From Paroedura picta (Eukaryota; Chordata; Lepidosauria; Squamata; Gekkonidae): a stretch of 64,000 nt of DNA. Position 1 is the stretch's first letter. Each line of letters opens with the position of its first letter. The position numbers and the translations under genes were made by a program. The stretch is from positions 58,339,934 through 58,403,933 of the forward strand of contig NC_135374.1 of assembly GCF_049243985.1 (NCBI RefSeq), read 5' to 3'. The notes beneath the pieces are model-generated. The model made no database searches, was not told the DNA's origin, and saw only the letters and a list, made by a program, of their open reading frames with translations. Shown here piece after piece: positions 43,201 to 48,727 of the stretch.

Positions 43201-45182
43201 GGCTGACTTCATAAAAATATATATTGGGTTGGAGCCAGTGACTTTCTTCCGTAAAGTATTTTGTACTGAGCTTGCTTAACAAAAAGGGAGTTGTATGATC
43301 CAGTTCACTGGATAAAATCCAGAATCCCATGGAGCACTGAAGGAGAGCAGATGAGTGTGCCAGATGCATGCCTATTTGAGGCCATATGCCCATGTGTGAC
43401 CATCAGATACACAGCTGTAACAGTTGTAGAACCAGCTGGTCTGTATAATCTGAAAAAATTGCTGCTTTTAGATGAGTGTCTGCCTACTACTAGGTTGGTG
43501 TCCATACACAGTGATGACTGGAAGCTATCTTCTCACCAGTTCTTAATTTAGACAACCTTGAGAAACATTCATTTTGGCTTTTGGAAGAACTTATTTTGAT
43601 TTGTGCAGACAGGCTTTAGCTAATCGGATCAGGTAAGGGGAGGAAGAATTCTTTACTTATCTAGGACAGCAGTCAGTCTGAAATGCATACAACATTCAGC
43701 GTCCAGTTCTCTGGTGATGGGGGTGAATCAGTCTGTATTTTGGGGAGAGATGCCTCCTCTGGTCATAGGCAGGATCAATATAGTATATGGTGACTAGCAG
43801 GGTATAGTGCTCTCAGATGGAAGTCTCATAGAAATACACTTCTCTCTCCTCTGCAACATGGAGGATATTGCAATAAAGTGCTTGTTGATAAAGGCCTCAA
43901 ACAATGCATTTCCTGTTCAGTTGGGAATTTTAAGTGGTGCTTAAGAAGAAGAGGAGATGCTTCTTATATGCTGCCTTTCTCTACCAGAAGTCTCAAAGAC
44001 TTGCAATCACCTTCCCTTTCCTCACAACAGGCATCCTGTGAGCTAGGTGAGCCTGAAAGAGCCCTGATATTACTGCTCAGTCAGAACAGTTCTCTCAGTC
44101 TTGTGATAAGCCCAAGGTCACCCAGCTGGGTGCATGTGGAGGAGTGGAGAATCAAACCCGGCTCTCCAGATTAGAAGTCGGCGCTCCTAACCACTACACC
44201 AAGCTGGCTTCTTAAGAAGAAGCAACACTACAGGTGATGGCCTCACGGATAAACTCCCCTCCCTTTTTTGGCCTGTTGGGTTGTGTGATGAAGCCTCTGC
44301 AGGCACTGGCCTCACCGAAGTACTGAGTGTACTGGGAGGACAAAGCAGAACTGGGAAAGGCCACTCTTTAGCACACTATGCCCTGATAAAGGGAGACCTT
44401 GGCTGCTGTCACCACCTTGCACACACACATGATAGATGGGATGAACCACCATTAACTAGGCTTTCCCATAGGACTGCACTTGCAGCTACAGAAAATGTGG
44501 GTCTTGTGCAGCCTGTACAATTCAAAAGAAGGTTTCAGGAGTTGGTGCTTTGCCTTCCAAGCCCTAATAGTTAGAAGAGCTGGATTCTGCATCTGTGAGT
44601 GCAGAGGAGGGGAGTTCCCCTTCTGACATCCGAATGGGGAAATCTCATCCCAGTGTCTTTGTTGGAAATAATGATGTTGTATTTGCAAAGGTCTAGTTTA
44701 CAGCAGGGTTGAATGCTAGCAGTTCTGTGATGAATATGACCACTCATGTAGTGGGGGTTTCTACAGGAATCATTGAGGGAAGCCTCTCCTAGAGTCACCA
44801 AAAGTCTAAGATGCTGCCTGTGACCAAAGGAGATGCTTCTCCCAGAAATACAGACTGCCCTTATCTTGGACATCAAGAATGGTAATTCTTGCTAAGTGGA
44901 CACATTTTTCTTTTGCAGTTGTATTATGAAGGGATGTAGCTGTTGTTAGTTTTGTCTAAGAAAGGAGAAGCAAGTGTTGTCTGATAATTATATATTTGTG
45001 TTTCCCCACTTCCTCTCAAACAGGTGATGGTCAATGGAGTTGAACATAGACCTACATTTGCCAGTCCTAATAAGAAGCTTGCTAAAGCCACTGCAGCTAC
45101 TGTAGCTCTTCAAGCATTGGGAATTGTACCAAAAGAGCTCTTGGCTAATGCCACTAGCTTCAGGAGTGCCTCACGCAATTAA
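6905..45182 (+). CDS. SON: SON, nuclear-speckle splicing cofactor (12 coding exons, 3089 aa)
   Basis: The protein scaffolds nuclear speckles and supports splicing of introns with weak sites, especially in cell-cycle genes (known for the family). Coding joins, all GT-AG and in phase: 6905-6984, 12929-13083, 14464-22287, 25669-25832, 26145-26288, 26925-27107, 27887-27997, 29990-30106, 38775-38922, 41789-41857, 42997-43112, 45024-45182. This totals 9270 nt. Identity rests on the N-terminus MATNIEQIFRTFVVTKFREI, the exon 4 start DKAQLLEIAKANAAAMCAKA, the G-patch (about aa 2936-2980, MGWREGEGLG) and the C-terminal dsRNA-binding domain (about aa 2999-3080). A Lys-rich nuclear-localisation-like stretch lies near aa 103-141 and an RS domain at about aa 1911-2686. 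The exon count equals human SON, but the protein is about 660 aa longer because exon 3 is expanded and remodelled. The ATG is chosen because it gives the conserved N-terminus at the edge of a CpG island. DONSON converges from the other strand. Confidence 0.96.
7201..8940. other. SON intron 1, unassigned AT-rich part
   Basis: After the CpG island falls off near 7250 the sequence is AT-rich, with no repeat family or coding exon that I recognise. Confidence 0.5.
8943..9396 (+). mobile_element. L2-type LINE 3' fragment
   Basis: Contains gcctgtaagatggagctctt and gggtttatggttgaggcca, then the tail tgtatataaatggc and aataaat. This is the L2 3' pattern shared with 42000-42960 and 55145-55860. Confidence 0.7.
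9398..9606 (-). mobile_element. tRNA-derived SINE, minus orientation
   Basis: The reverse complement reads gtggtataatggttagagta (A box) and ccaggtttaaatcgcc (B box), then accttggacccatcacacac. Old and degraded. Confidence 0.65.
9749..9894. mobile_element. Palindromic hAT MITE, copy 3
   Basis: Full foldback copy with a perfect 8-bp duplication ctctaagc (9741-9748, 9895-9902), in SON intron 1. Confidence 0.93.
9999..10615 (-). mobile_element. Helitron-like non-autonomous element, GC-rich
   Basis: Read on the minus strand it begins A|TCTTTAACC (10615) and ends hairpin + TTTTTTA + CTAG|T (9999). The 3' hairpin pairs gcctgctgca with tgcagcgggc (10010-10036). Insertion between A and T with 5'-TC and 3'-CTAG fits Helitrons. 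The interior is CpG-rich with chance frames only. Confidence 0.6.
10925..11811. mobile_element. Inverted pair of Helitron-like 3' ends, GC-rich
   Basis: Left end: minus-strand hairpin then GAAGCTAG|T at 10925. Right end: plus-strand hairpin cattcttaggaacaggc, tttaaag, then CTAG|T at 11808-11811. The two ends form imperfect inverted repeats of about 47 bp. The CpG-rich interior carries a small MITE at 11303-11423. Confidence 0.5.
11303..11423. mobile_element. Small MITE nested in the Helitron-like unit
   Basis: Exact 13-bp inverted ends ggctgtttcacaa and ttgtgaaacagcc around an AT-rich core. Family unknown. Confidence 0.55.
11840..12680. repeat. Degraded LINE-like sequence in SON intron 1
   Basis: A stretch such as gcaaatgcctggtggaagaa and gcgaaattgtgagagttc resembles the LINE fragment at 23280-23470. 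The rest is AT-rich and unassigned. Confidence 0.35.
12929..13083 (+). CDS. SON: SON coding exon 2
   Basis: It encodes aa 27-78. The acceptor is ttgattag and the donor gtaaat. The stretch DPLVQKIEQVLSEVLGAESQ matches the conserved human block IVQKIEEVLSGVLDTE. Phase is 2 in and 1 out. Confidence 0.93.
13100..13834. other. SON intron 2, unassigned part
   Basis: I see no coding exon or clear repeat between exon 2 and the MITE at 13835. Confidence 0.45.
13835..14004. mobile_element. TA-target foldback MITE (GGGTTGGG family), copy 1
   Basis: Inverted ends of about 50 bp (gggttgggagcttcagcatc ... cttcagatgctgaagcgcc), flanked by TA on both sides (13833-13834, 14005-14006). A mariner-like MITE in SON intron 2. 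Confidence 0.85.
14464..22287 (+). CDS. SON: SON giant coding exon 3 (7824 nt)
   Basis: The exon encodes aa 79-2686 as one uninterrupted frame of about 2608 codons. The acceptor follows a T-run and tag at 14461-14463. The donor gtaatt lies at 22288, just after the conserved SPKRLTDL. Order of parts: Lys-rich tract (14536-14650, with KKSKKDKKHKDKKKKKKRKK); acidic, Ser/Thr/Glu-rich degenerate repeats built on V-K-D-L-E-x-x-S-E-S (about 15000-19900); RS domain (about 19960-22287) containing about 18 tandem RSRSSDNRKSRSKSVDKRE-like units. The human short repeats of MDSQMLA, ERSMMS and DPYRLGH type are not seen. Failure to splice at the donor would add about 16 residues and then stop at 22334. Confidence 0.95.
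20220..21640 (+). repeat. SON: In-frame RS tandem repeat inside SON exon 3
   Basis: About 18 coding repeats of 24-26 codons (roughly 75 nt) share a consensus near RRRRSRSSDNRKSRSKSVDK followed by RE(T/S)xVRT. Spacing changes by whole codons only and the frame stays open. The repeats lie at about aa 1998-2471. Later units drift (SKSSDHKS, SKSSERQK). Confidence 0.93.
23012..23068. repeat. (CATT)n microsatellite
   Basis: About fourteen uninterrupted cattcatt units. It sits at the 3' end of a minus-strand LINE fragment and may be its expanded tail. Confidence 0.95.
23069..23475 (-). mobile_element. LINE 3' fragment, minus orientation
   Basis: Contains ggcggaagagctccgtctta and gggagctcattccaccaggt, then ggccaggactgaaaaggcc. 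Read in reverse this matches common squamate LINE 3' regions, ending in the (GAAT)n tail. The clade (L2 or CR1-like) is uncertain. Confidence 0.5.
23490..23840. repeat. GC-rich hAT-like remnant
   Basis: It ends in aaaaggttgcggatcgctg, like the right end of the element at 5407-5710. The left end was not found. The interior is rich in gcacatgcg-like steps. Confidence 0.4.
23857..24288. mobile_element. hAT MITE (CAGGCTTTCTCAACC family), host of a nested MITE
   Basis: Starts caggctttctcaaccaggg and ends gttgggaaaggcta. A perfect 8-bp duplication cagtaggt flanks it (23849-23856, 24289-24296). A TA-MITE sits inside at 24090-24208. Confidence 0.92.
24090..24208. mobile_element. TA-target MITE (GGGTTGGG family), nested copy 2
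   Basis: Ends gggttgggtgatttgggg and gcatccaaccc with TA on both sides (24088-24089, 24209-24210). It inserted after the hAT element. Confidence 0.85.
24344..24627 (+). mobile_element. tRNA-derived SINE with (ACCTTT)n tail, copy 2
   Basis: Full-length, differing from copy 1 at about five positions including a ctg insertion. A perfect 12-bp duplication acttttgaataa (24331-24342, 24628-24639) marks a recent insertion in SON intron 3. Confidence 0.92.
24640..25668. other. SON intron 3, remaining part
   Basis: AT-rich, unassigned. A C-run lies near 25150-25165. No exon or RNA gene recognised. Confidence 0.45.
25669..25832 (+). CDS. SON: SON coding exon 4
   Basis: It encodes aa 2687-2741, starting DKAQLLEIAKANAAAMCAKA, almost identical to human SON. 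The acceptor is tcttatag and the donor gtaaga. Read-through past the donor stops within ten codons. Confidence 0.96.
26145..26288 (+). CDS. SON: SON coding exon 5
   Basis: It encodes aa 2742-2789 (QEDDVIVNKPHVSDEEEEEH and EPKPIFFNLT), phase 0/0, with donor gtaagt. It is strongly conserved with human. Confidence 0.95.
26925..27107 (+). CDS. SON: SON coding exon 6
   Basis: It encodes aa 2790-2850 (KNQVTLTKEFPVSSGSQHRK, then YGEWVPVEKN), phase 0/0. The donor gtaggg is weak, and read-through stays open to 27179. Confidence 0.95.
27367..27763 (+). mobile_element. BovB (RTE) LINE 3' fragment
   Basis: It encodes the end of the BovB ORF: RRLLRVPWTARQTNWSVLEE, then EGQILKMKLKYFGHLMRR and DSLEKSLMLGAIEGKRKRG. 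Its 3' end gtcagacacgactttgcaac followed by (aac)n is the BovB terminus. One stop (tga) lies after the RKRG part. It is 5'-truncated, in SON intron 6. Confidence 0.88.
27887..27997 (+). CDS. SON: SON coding exon 7
   Basis: It encodes aa 2851-2887 (PVDISSALSERTIAQKRLTE to LNRAQER), phase 0/0, acceptor ctctag, donor gtatgt. Confidence 0.95.
28522..28720 (+). mobile_element. 5S rRNA-derived SINE, plus orientation
   Basis: The head follows 5S rRNA: aatctcatcagatcttgaga, gctaaccaggg, then tggttagaatttgaatggga and gacc. The body (gagaggcaggctatagcaaa, gaaaaccttactggggt) is the squamate 5S-SINE body. It is not a functional 5S gene: the internal promoter is mutated and the body is SINE-like. Confidence 0.82.
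28860..29470 (-). mobile_element. Old LINE fragment, minus orientation
   Basis: Recognisable pieces are gcctccactgaatagtctct, ccttcaggtatgtcatgaag and gcctaccc-like spacing, as in other squamate LINE 5'/internal regions. No open frame. Related to 1780-2190. Confidence 0.45.
29990..30106 (+). CDS. SON: SON coding exon 8
   Basis: It encodes aa 2888-2926 (IDAWAQLNSLPGQFTGSTGA to QAWIKK), phase 0/0, acceptor ctattgcag. The donor gtagat is non-optimal. A read-through frame stops at 30211, close to a poly(A) signal. Confidence 0.95.
30225..30230 (+). terminator. Candidate intronic poly(A) signal, SON intron 8
   Basis: AATAAA lies 14 nt after the stop of the exon 8 read-through frame (30211), followed by T-rich and GT-rich sequence near 30245-30285. 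It could end a short SON form. Confidence 0.35.
30300..36404. other. SON intron 8, large unassigned part
   Basis: About 6 kb of AT-rich sequence in which I recognise no repeat family, exon or RNA gene. A C-run lies at 33102-33112. Old repeats may be hidden here. Confidence 0.4.
36405..36587. mobile_element. MITE with 21-bp inverted ends
   Basis: Ends cgctgaccatttatgcactgg and its mirror ccagtgcataaacggtcgctg (36567-36587), with one or two differences. GC-rich core. The target duplication is unclear, so the superfamily is open. Confidence 0.65.
36600..38774. other. SON intron 8, 3' part
   Basis: No gene or clear repeat seen. The long intron closes at the exon 9 acceptor ggtag. Confidence 0.4.
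38775..38922 (+). CDS. SON: SON coding exon 9 (G-patch)
   Basis: It encodes aa 2927-2975 plus one base. The G-patch core GGMGAQLMRKMGWREGEGLG is plain. G-patches bind and activate DEAH-box helicases or contact RNA. Donor gtgagc. The intron before it is 8.7 kb. Confidence 0.95.
39166..39521 (+). mobile_element. Helitron-like GC-rich element
   Basis: The right end has the hairpin ggcccatccttagggatggg then cttggaatCTTG|T, a decayed form of the ends at 10925 and 11811. The left end was not fixed. Lies in SON intron 9. Confidence 0.4.
39914..40100. repeat. Long palindrome built from an interspersed repeat
   Basis: The left arm begins acaacaaaacaaattcagag and the right arm mirrors it to 40100. 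Both arms carry tggcacctttaagacca-like text. The same repeat recurs singly at 41884-42005 and 62602-62850. Probably two inverted copies or a foldback. Confidence 0.7.
40322..40691. mobile_element. hAT MITE (CAGTGGTCCCCAACC family), GC-rich copy 2
   Basis: Ends cagtggtccccaacc and ggttggggaccactg. Perfect 8-bp duplication ccctaagt (40314-40321, 40692-40699). The interior holds gggccgcgcccg-like tandem motifs, making a local CpG cluster in SON intron 9. Confidence 0.93.
41789..41857 (+). CDS. SON: SON coding exon 10
   Basis: A short exon encoding aa 2976-2998 (GLVAVGEKTQKRHGVFSAVK), matching human GLVAVGERAQKRSGNFSAAM. Acceptor tcatttag, donor gtgaat. Confidence 0.93.
41884..42005. repeat. Interspersed repeat (GGCACCTTTAAGACCA type)
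   Basis: Contains ggcacctttaagaccaacaa and ctacttcagatcaacatggc. It is a single copy of the repeat seen at 39914-40100 and leads into an L2. Confidence 0.6.
42006..42960 (+). mobile_element. L2-type LINE 3' part
   Basis: Remains of the RT end (LQLVQNVAARVLMGTSW, YMVLTFKAICSLGPTYLKD), then the 3' UTR (ctgcaggacctgcaaggcag) and a tail near 42950. It lies between SON exons 10 and 11. Frames are broken. Confidence 0.8.
42997..43112 (+). CDS. SON: SON coding exon 11 (dsRBD, first part)
   Basis: It encodes aa 2999-3037 (HPISLLMEACNKRRWPPPTF, then DNGPDHRKCFLFK), the first half of the C-terminal dsRNA-binding domain. Donor gtaagg. Confidence 0.95.
43952..44210 (-). mobile_element. tRNA-derived SINE, full length, minus orientation
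   Basis: The reverse complement reads gccagcttggtgtagtggtt, aggagcg (A box) and cgggtttgattctcc (B box). A perfect 12-bp duplication cttaagaagaag (43940-43951, 44211-44222). Lies in SON intron 11. Confidence 0.9.
44230..45023. other. SON intron 11, 3' part
   Basis: No exon or repeat family recognised, apart from the acceptor tract before 45024. Confidence 0.4.
45024..45182 (+). CDS. SON: SON coding exon 12 (dsRBD end and stop)
   Basis: It encodes aa 3038-3089 and TAA at 45180-45182. FASPNKKLAKATAATVALQA matches the human dsRBD C-terminal half. It ends FRSASRN. Confidence 0.95.
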   Translation: MMVNGVEHRPTFASPNKKLAKATAATVALQALGIVPKELLANATSFRSASRN

Positions 45183-45940
45183 CTATGGTTTTTATATCAA
45201 CATTTTGAGATGATTTTATTCTACGCAAAATGGTATTTCCTTCCTGTCACTGTGTACATACATTAGCAGCTCATTGTAAAGAAAAAACTGTACAGACACC
45301 TTCAGTCTTTTCTTTTTGTACATGGAAAATGTATTTAAATCACATTTAGTTTTGGTATGTTTATATTATTAACGTTAGTGATGTAATTATTTCTTAAATG
45401 ACTAAAAATCAATATATAACTCTGAAGGTATCTGTAATGTGTTTGGAAATGTAACCAACTTTCCTTGGAATACGGAATGTAAAATTTTATTGTTTGTACC
45501 ATGATACAGTTCCTGATTTTGGTAAAGTTTTTGTTGTAGTCAAAAGCTGTATAGTCTGTTAACTGTAGAACAGTAGCTAGCAGATAGTGCTAGACAGATT
45601 TTTAGATCCTTATTTTAGTGAACAATGTTGCTCATTTCTCCTTTCCCTTGCTATGCTTCTTGGAGTCTAGCAGAGTAATCCATTGCAGCTGACCATTTTA
45701 GGAAAATACTCAAACCTTATGAGAAGGACGCATATCCAGGAATAGGATGGATAAGAGTGATACCATAGAAAGTCTCTGCATGCTTCAGTATAAGAGACAC
45801 CAAGTTGCCCTTAAACAGACTGCCTGATGTGACTGTATAAACTTGTGGTTACTATGAATTTTAATCTGCCATTGGATGAGGAATATAAATGATCCTAATG
45901 TTGTACTCACCTTGGTTAATAAAGTTGCACAAGTTCATTA
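45183..45940 (+). other. SON: SON 3' UTR
   Basis: AT-rich, repeat-poor sequence runs from the stop codon to the canonical AATAAA at 45918-45923, giving a UTR of about 750 nt. The end point is inferred from the hexamer. A second AATAAA at 46441 could serve a longer form. Confidence 0.7.
45918..45923 (+). terminator. SON poly(A) signal
   Basis: Canonical AATAAA followed by a T-rich stretch. It is the first such hexamer after the SON stop codon. Confidence 0.65.
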
Positions 45941-46750
45941 TCTTATTTATTGACTAATGAACAGTGCATGATAAAATTCTGTCTCCCTCCAGTAAGAAGT
46001 AGAAGTTGGCGATTCATGCCAATCATACCTGGTTTCCATCTGTAATTTCCCCTAGATTTCCTTATATTTTGAGTCAAACCCTTTGGCTATATTTTAGCAT
46101 AAATGTACATTACCAAAGAACATTCCTGGATATAATAGAGTTAAAAATAATGGAAGAATGTTTTTAATTTACACAGATATTGTTGGTTTGATTAAACTTG
46201 CCAGAGGATCCCACGAACTTCATGTCATGATACATTGAATAGGATATAGTTGGGCCATCAATTTCTAGTATGCTCTGTTTTGGAATTTTCTAAAGCAGAA
46301 CTTCTGTGCATTTCAAGTCAGCTTTCTAGTATCTGGTCTTCAGATGATTAAAGTTATGATTAAATCTGGAAAGAACAATTAACTGAACATTTTCTGAACT
46401 GCAGTATACAATAACTAAGACATTATGTGCGAAGAATGCCAATAAAGTTGTGTGGGATAGACAAAATGGAGTAAGCCTGTACCCCACCTTCAGCTGTTTG
46501 ATAAGTGTTTGAGCCACCCCATCAATGTCTCATTAGTAGTTCTTATGCAGCGAGTTTGTTTAGAAAACAGAAACTTTATTTTGTATCTTGTAATGGTGTG
46601 TTTTATTCCTAACATGTATGATTCCTATTACTCCCTACTCAAATAGGCCTTCCTAATGTGATTCCAGATCTTAGCTACCCGAGAGGAATGTTTCAATGAC
46701 AAAGTATGACTCATTCATAGCACATTCACATACCAAATAAAAAAAAAATG
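45941..46750. other. SON-DONSON intergenic sequence
   Basis: AT-rich, with no gene. It holds an extra AATAAA at 46441 on the plus strand. Confidence 0.45.
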
Positions 46751-46754
46751 TAAA

Positions 46755-47030
46755 GGGTCCCCAAGTGTTTTGGACCCGAGGGCACTTTTGGAATTAGCAC
46801 ATCATGATGGGTGCAACAACAAAATGCCTGTTGCAGGAATTGGACCTCACCACAAAATGGTTGCCAGTTTAACTAGTATCACAGTGAAGACCCTTGTGCT
46901 GTGGTGACAGCTGCTGCCAAATGTTTTAAAAACCCGAACAGCCAATTAGAAGCTTTGCTGAGCAAAGGCCCTACCTGGCCCTGGCCACTCCCTAAAAACA
47001 TTCGGGTACCAGAAAAGAGATTGGTGGGCA
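46755..47030. mobile_element. hAT-like MITE remnant
   Basis: Starts gggtccccaagtgttttgga and carries caacaacaaaatgcctgttg and caaaatggttgccag. This layout is common in non-autonomous reptile elements. The right end was not found. Confidence 0.4.
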
Positions 47031-47629
47031 TGACGGAGATTTTTCTTTTTTTTTTAATTTAGGGGAGCTAGCCTGGAAAATGGAGGGCATGGTGCTTTTG
47101 TGTGGTTTTCGGATTTACATCTCTTATGGAGGAAATAGACACAATCCTGCCTTGGTTCTGGGTACTATGCAAGACAAATTGTGTGCCTGAGCACCTAAGA
47201 CCTGCCATACTATTTAGATACTTGGCTCCCAGTACAAGTCTAGCTATTGATACTATTTGGCCCCCTGGCTCTGAGGCCTGAGGCAGATTCATGGTCATCC
47301 TAATGGCTGCTCCAAGTGGATAATAGTAGTTTACTTTTGAGATGTGAAGCTGAGTTCCTGACCTCAGTGTTAGAAGCTGCACAGCTCCTTACTGGTTGAC
47401 AGCACTATTATCAAAATATGTATTGAAGATGTAATGGCCTCCAAGAAAGCCCCCTTCCACAGCTAGTGATTGCTCGGAGGACACTAGGTAGTGCACAGGT
47501 GGGTCTAGCTCAGGCTTTATTATTGTATTCCTTCACTGCCATTCCCAGCCAGGTGTTTTTTTAATAATTGTGCTTATTCGCTGCCACTTTGGAAAGTTTC
47601 CCAAAAGGGCTGGGAATTCATGATCTATT

Positions 47630-47839
47630 GGGTGGCATAACCATACATGGTCGTGTTGACCTGTCTCCCCACTCCCAAAATGGCCAATGATGAGTTTGGA
47701 GGGGGTGGGAAAGGGGCCCCAGGTGGGTATATGCATCTATGCTTATCATATTCCGCACAATCACAGCCCTTCTGGGGTGTCTTGAAGCCTGAAGAATGTT
47801 TTAGGGATTTCTCAATGGTAAAAAGTTGAGAAAGGCTTG
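47630..47839. mobile_element. hAT MITE (CTTTCTCAACC family), truncated
   Basis: Right part only: cataaccatacatggtcgtg, ccaatgatgag, ttctggggtgtcttgaagcc and the end aaaagttgagaaaggctt. Same family as 23857-24288. Confidence 0.75.
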
Positions 47840-48349
47840 TCTGCTTGCTTGGCCCCCTTGATGGTGCTGGATGCATGCATTTATTAGTGATATTGCTCTC
47901 TTGAGTCCAAACACTGCTTTGGAGGTTACCACCTGTCTTAAGGTATTAACCCAAAACTTTTGCTTTCTGCCATCAAAGGGAATGCAATGACAGTGGCCCT
48001 TGCAAACCACCCATTGCTGAAGGTTCTACAGATGTGGCATAGGGTCACCTGGTTAGCAGTTGCCTGACATTCATCGTGACTCATTTTCTGGAGAGTGCAT
48101 ATTGTAGGTTCTAGAACAAGCAGATCTTTGAATTGTGTAACTATAGGTACCTCTATCTTTTCCCCCAGCAAGGTAAAAGCAGCTTGAAAGGTTAACACAG
48201 GGAGGAAAGAGCTCACACAATAGAAGGGTTAAAAGTCTAGTCTCCCCTTGTACTTGGATCCTCAGCAGCTACAATTCATTATAAAATCCTCTAAAATTGT
48301 CAAGACTCAGGTTGCGGTTAGCCAGTAAGTTTCACAAAATAGTCAATAT
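47840..48349. other. Intergenic sequence with an unassigned open frame
   Basis: A 92-codon minus-strand frame (48216-47938) is open, but I recognise no family, start context or splice partner. It lies downstream of DONSON. Possibly a decayed repeat. Confidence 0.3.
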
Positions 48350-48595
48350 ACAAGGTTCCTCATTATGAAGTTTAATTAAAAATAAATACAAATGCTGCTG
48401 TTTGCTTTATAGAGACAGTGGTGTCAAACTACACAGAATAGTCAAGCTTGATTGATTCACTATAAAAGTTAACCCACAGTAGAACTGGCTTACAGTTTTA
48501 TAAACAAGATGATCTTCCTGCAATGCTGTTTTCAATGTACATAACAACAATTTGAGTGTTTTGAGAATGCCAATGGCAACTTATTAAGTGTTTAC
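48350..48595 (-). other. DONSON: DONSON 3' UTR (probable)
   Basis: The first plausible poly(A) hexamer on the minus strand after the stop is ATTAAA at 48376-48371, giving a UTR of about 230-250 nt. It is AT-rich with no repeat recognised. A longer form is possible (an AATAAA on the minus strand near 47880-47885). Confidence 0.5.
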
Positions 48596-48727
48596 TTAGG
48601 ATTTCCACGTGTAGATATAATCATTCATTGCTAAGAGCCGTATATAAGACTTCCCTAATGTTGAAGAGAGAGCCAGTTGCTTCAAGGTGTTGGGATGTAG
48701 TCCAGTCCTACTAAGGTCTTTGGATTC
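48596..48727 (-). CDS. DONSON: DONSON coding exon 10 and stop
   Basis: It encodes aa 526-568 ([20 protein letters not shown] to DYIYTWKS) and TAA at 48598-48596. Acceptor ttttcacag. It is short of two residues relative to human near the exon 9/10 join. Confidence 0.92.
   Translation of the reverse strand, partial: ESKDLSRTGLHPNTLKQLALSSTLGKSYIRLLAMNDYIYTWKS

Noticed and set aside
47938-48216. 92-codon minus-strand frame that looked like a further DONSON exon
   Set aside because: The true last DONSON exon is at 48596-48727 with the conserved ending. This frame has no splice partner or recognised homology.
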